From positions 1 through 6,956 of the forward strand of contig DASWHW010000087.1 in NCBI GenBank assembly GCA_036397975.1: a DNA stretch of 6,956 nt. The letters run 5' to 3'. The DNA is from SZUA-287 sp036397975. GTDB lineage: Bacteria; Bacteroidota; Ignavibacteria; UBA10030; UBA6906. Numbering within the stretch: position 1 is the first letter of the stretch; every line of letters starts with the position of its first letter. Of the stretch, positions 5,092-6,956 are shown piece after piece. Both the position numbers and the translations under genes were made by a program. A model generated the notes under the pieces. It was given only the letters and a program-made list of their open reading frames with translations, was not told the origin of the DNA and did not search any database.

Positions 5092-6956
5092 TCCTTGGCC
5101 GCTCCGGTGTCTTTCTGAGATGGCATCAATGCGTTTTGCGCATTCAGTCTGAGCTGTGTTTCTGCCATGCGTTGTTTCACAAGTTGGTCGTTAGGATACA
5201 TCACCAGAAGTCGCTGCCAGAGACTCATTAGCTTCGCATACTCCTGTCGCGTCTCATAAATATCAATGAGTGCCTGATAAGGGTTGTAACCGTAGTATGA
5301 TGCTGATGGTCTTGTTCCCGACTCAATCATCGCGGCAAGGTCCGGCTCGATTTCGTTCACGAGAGAATTATACTTTTCTCTCTGGCCGATTCGGTTATAA
5401 AGGGTGGCTACATAGTACGTCAGATCCCACCCCATGGCCACTCGCGCACGCGGAATTTTGGCTTCCATCGTGTCGAGCGTTTGAGAACTAAGGTTTGGCT
5501 TTCCCTCAGTCCCTGCATAGTATTCCGCAAGGCGAATATACGCAGCCCGATAATTCGACATCAACCGGGTTGCGTTGTCGTCGAGATGGACACTCGGGTT
5601 TGCTATGTTCCGAAACTTGTAGCCGTATTGCTGCTCTGTTGAAAAACCTTTAGGCTCTTCCATCAGGTTTGTTTCAAGAATATCAAGGTTGAGTGCAGCC
5701 GCCTGATTCTCGATCTTTCGCGGCTCCAAACGCCAGGCCAAACCGCAATACCAGAGGTAATTATCGAGACCGATCTTGCTGTCCGGGGAAACTGTCACGG
5801 CAAAGTAGATCGGGCGTTTCCACTGATTGGTGAAGATAATATCGCGAACCATAATATCTTGCACTTTGATGCCATTGACGTTGCCAAACCGGAGTGTCGG
5901 CGCCATAGTCCATTCAATCGCCTTCTTCCTCAAGACCGCCGTATCCTGAACGGTAAACTGCTGATGGGGTGCGGGGGGCATTTCGCCGCCGCGCTCAAGA
6001 GGACGCTGCACCAGGAATTCCTCCGGCACCGGCAAGCGCACGGTGGTGCTTTCCCATTGGAAAGGTCTGAGACGCTCAATTTGGTCATTCGTAAAACTGA
6101 TCGGAACAGCCTTGGCTTCCTTGAAGTACGGCTTGTCCCGCATTTGGCGAATATACCATGGCGTGTTCACCAAACTCAAATTCACTATGCGCACGTCACG
6201 CCGGACACCTTCAACATCCTGCAAATACCAGAGAGGGAACGTGTCATTGTCACCGTTCGTGAAAATGATCGCGTCCTTCTCGCATGTCTGAAGAATATTG
6301 TATGAATAATCCCAGGCGACATAGTTCCCGGATCGGTTTTTATCGTTGTAATTCAACCGAATGAGATTTCCCGGGATAAGGACAAGGCATGCCGCCGTGA
6401 TCGCAAATCCGGCAATGTCTTTGCTTTGCGAAGCCTTCATCTGTTGCTTGACGATGTCTATCAACGCGACGAAGCCGAGAGCGATCCACACAGCGAAGAC
6501 GTAGAATGCCCCCACGTAAAAGTAATCGCGCTCCCGGGGCTGCGGTTCCTGTTGATTTTGATATAAGGCAAGGATAGGACCAAGAATGATGAACATGGCG
6601 AGAAAGACCAGCCCCATCTTCCAATCCCTCTTAAACTGATAATACAAGCCAAGCAATCCGATGAGGAATGGAATCGCAAACGTGTCCTTCCACGCGACGC
6701 CGCTCTCCTGATAATCACCTTCCCTCCCGATGAAATTCCAGGCGAGATACCTTGTGAACATGTGGTTTATCTGGTACCGCCAGAGAAAGTCCATGTCGTT
6801 GCTGTAATTTGTATAAATACCCTGTTGATGAGGCTCTTCACTGTATCGGCGCGGCATAATCAACGGGGCATTGCCATACTGCTCACGACCGAGATACGAC
6901 GTGAGTCGTTCGAGGTTGCTCGGATCGTTTTCATTCATGGGCACTGCGGTATTTGC
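5088..6956 (-). CDS. C-terminal 622 residues of a DUF2723 / TMEM260-type membrane protein (partial, 5' end outside window)
   Basis: The frame stays open to the right edge. An in-frame GTG at 6944 and an ATG at 6938 lie inside conserved sequence and are not the true start. Numbering from 6944, a soluble loop with LTSYLGREQYG (14-24) is followed by about four hydrophobic helices, near 88-104, 110-128, 141-165 and 177-196. Between the second and third lies QNQQEPQPRERDYFYVGAFY (129-148), diagnostic for bacterial DUF2723. Next comes a conserved soluble block, AIIFTNGDNDTFPLWYLQDV (225-244). The remaining roughly 370 residues are soluble; the last 130 look like TPR-type helices, including PYQALIDIYETRQEYAKL. 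Human TMEM260, a distant member, is a protein O-mannosyltransferase using a lipid-linked mannose. The bacterial proteins are presumed lipid-phosphate-sugar glycosyltransferases of the cytoplasmic membrane. The N-terminal catalytic helices lie outside the window, so activity cannot be judged. It heads the operon with gmd, rmd and the GT4 gene. Confidence 0.85.
   Translation of the reverse strand, partial: ANTAVPMNENDPSNLERLTSYLGREQYGNAPLIMPRRYSEEPHQQGIYTNYSNDMDFLWRYQINHMFTRYLAWNFIGREGDYQESGVAWKDTFAIPFLIGLLGLYYQFKRDWKMGLVFLAMFIILGPILALYQNQQEPQPRERDYFYVGAFYVFAVWIALGFVALIDIVKQQMKASQSKDIAGFAITAACLVLIPGNLIRLNYNDKNRSGNYVAWDYSYNILQTCEKDAIIFTNGDNDTFPLWYLQDVEGVRRDVRIVNLSLVNTPWYIRQMRDKPYFKEAKAVPISFTNDQIERLRPFQWESTTVRLPVPEEFLVQRPLERGGEMPPAPHQQFTVQDTAVLRKKAIEWTMAPTLRFGNVNGIKVQDIMVRDIIFTNQWKRPIYFAVTVSPDSKIGLDNYLWYCGLAWRLEPRKIENQAAALNLDILETNLMEEPKGFSTEQQYGYKFRNIANPSVHLDDNATRLMSNYRAAYIRLAEYYAGTEGKPNLSSQTLDTMEAKIPRARVAMGWDLTYYVATLYNRIGQREKYNSLVNEIEPDLAAMIESGTRPSASYYGYNPYQALIDIYETRQEYAKLMSLWQRLLVMYPNDQLVKQRMAETQLRLNAQNALMPSQKDTGAAKE

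Noticed and set aside
6239..6275. GDNDTFP in the DUF2723 protein read as a glycosyltransferase D-x-D metal site
   Set aside because: This block lies in the conserved soluble C-terminal half of the family. The catalytic acidic residues of this class of lipid-sugar-using enzymes are expected in the N-terminal loop, outside the window.

Overview
This window probably comes from a bacterium of the Bacteroidota/Chlorobi/Ignavibacteria (FCB) group. The reasons are the TonB-receptor-like barrel ending at the left edge, the DUF2723 membrane protein at the right edge (a family typical of Bacteroidota and relatives) and mid-range base composition. Several genes have recognisable Shine-Dalgarno sequences, which fits a deep-branching FCB lineage better than classical Bacteroidales or Flavobacteriales. 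This is inference from family content, not a taxonomic placement.

Left part, + strand (1-1339): three tightly packed genes read rightward. They are the last 100 residues of an outer-membrane beta-barrel protein, a LOG-family (lysine-decarboxylase-like fold) nucleotide hydrolase that probably starts at a TTG overlapping the barrel's stop, and a DinB-like four-helix-bundle putative metalloenzyme that starts on an ATGA overlap. They look like one translationally coupled operon whose start lies outside the window.

Middle, + strand (1340-1981): a 198-base intergenic region with one perfect small hairpin, then a separate 147-residue protein. That protein combines a beta-rich N-terminal half with two Gly-zipper hydrophobic helices; its function is unknown. 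Its stop codon is one base away from the stop of the convergent gene on the other strand.

Right part, - strand (1983-6956, read right to left): the C-terminal 622 residues of a DUF2723/TMEM260-type membrane protein (putative protein O-mannosyltransferase family), then gmd (GDP-mannose 4,6-dehydratase), rmd (GDP-4-dehydro-6-deoxy-D-mannose reductase) and a GT4 glycosyltransferase. Spacing is -4, +6 and +28..37 bases, so they form one operon. gmd plus rmd should convert GDP-D-mannose to GDP-D-rhamnose, and the GT4 enzyme is a plausible user of it. The DUF2723 protein suggests that the sugar may end up on secreted protein, although cell-surface polysaccharide is the more ordinary destination.

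No gene-free stretch exceeds 300 bases. I saw no tRNA, rRNA, CRISPR array, insertion sequence or attachment site. Both edge genes are cut by the window and not necessarily broken.
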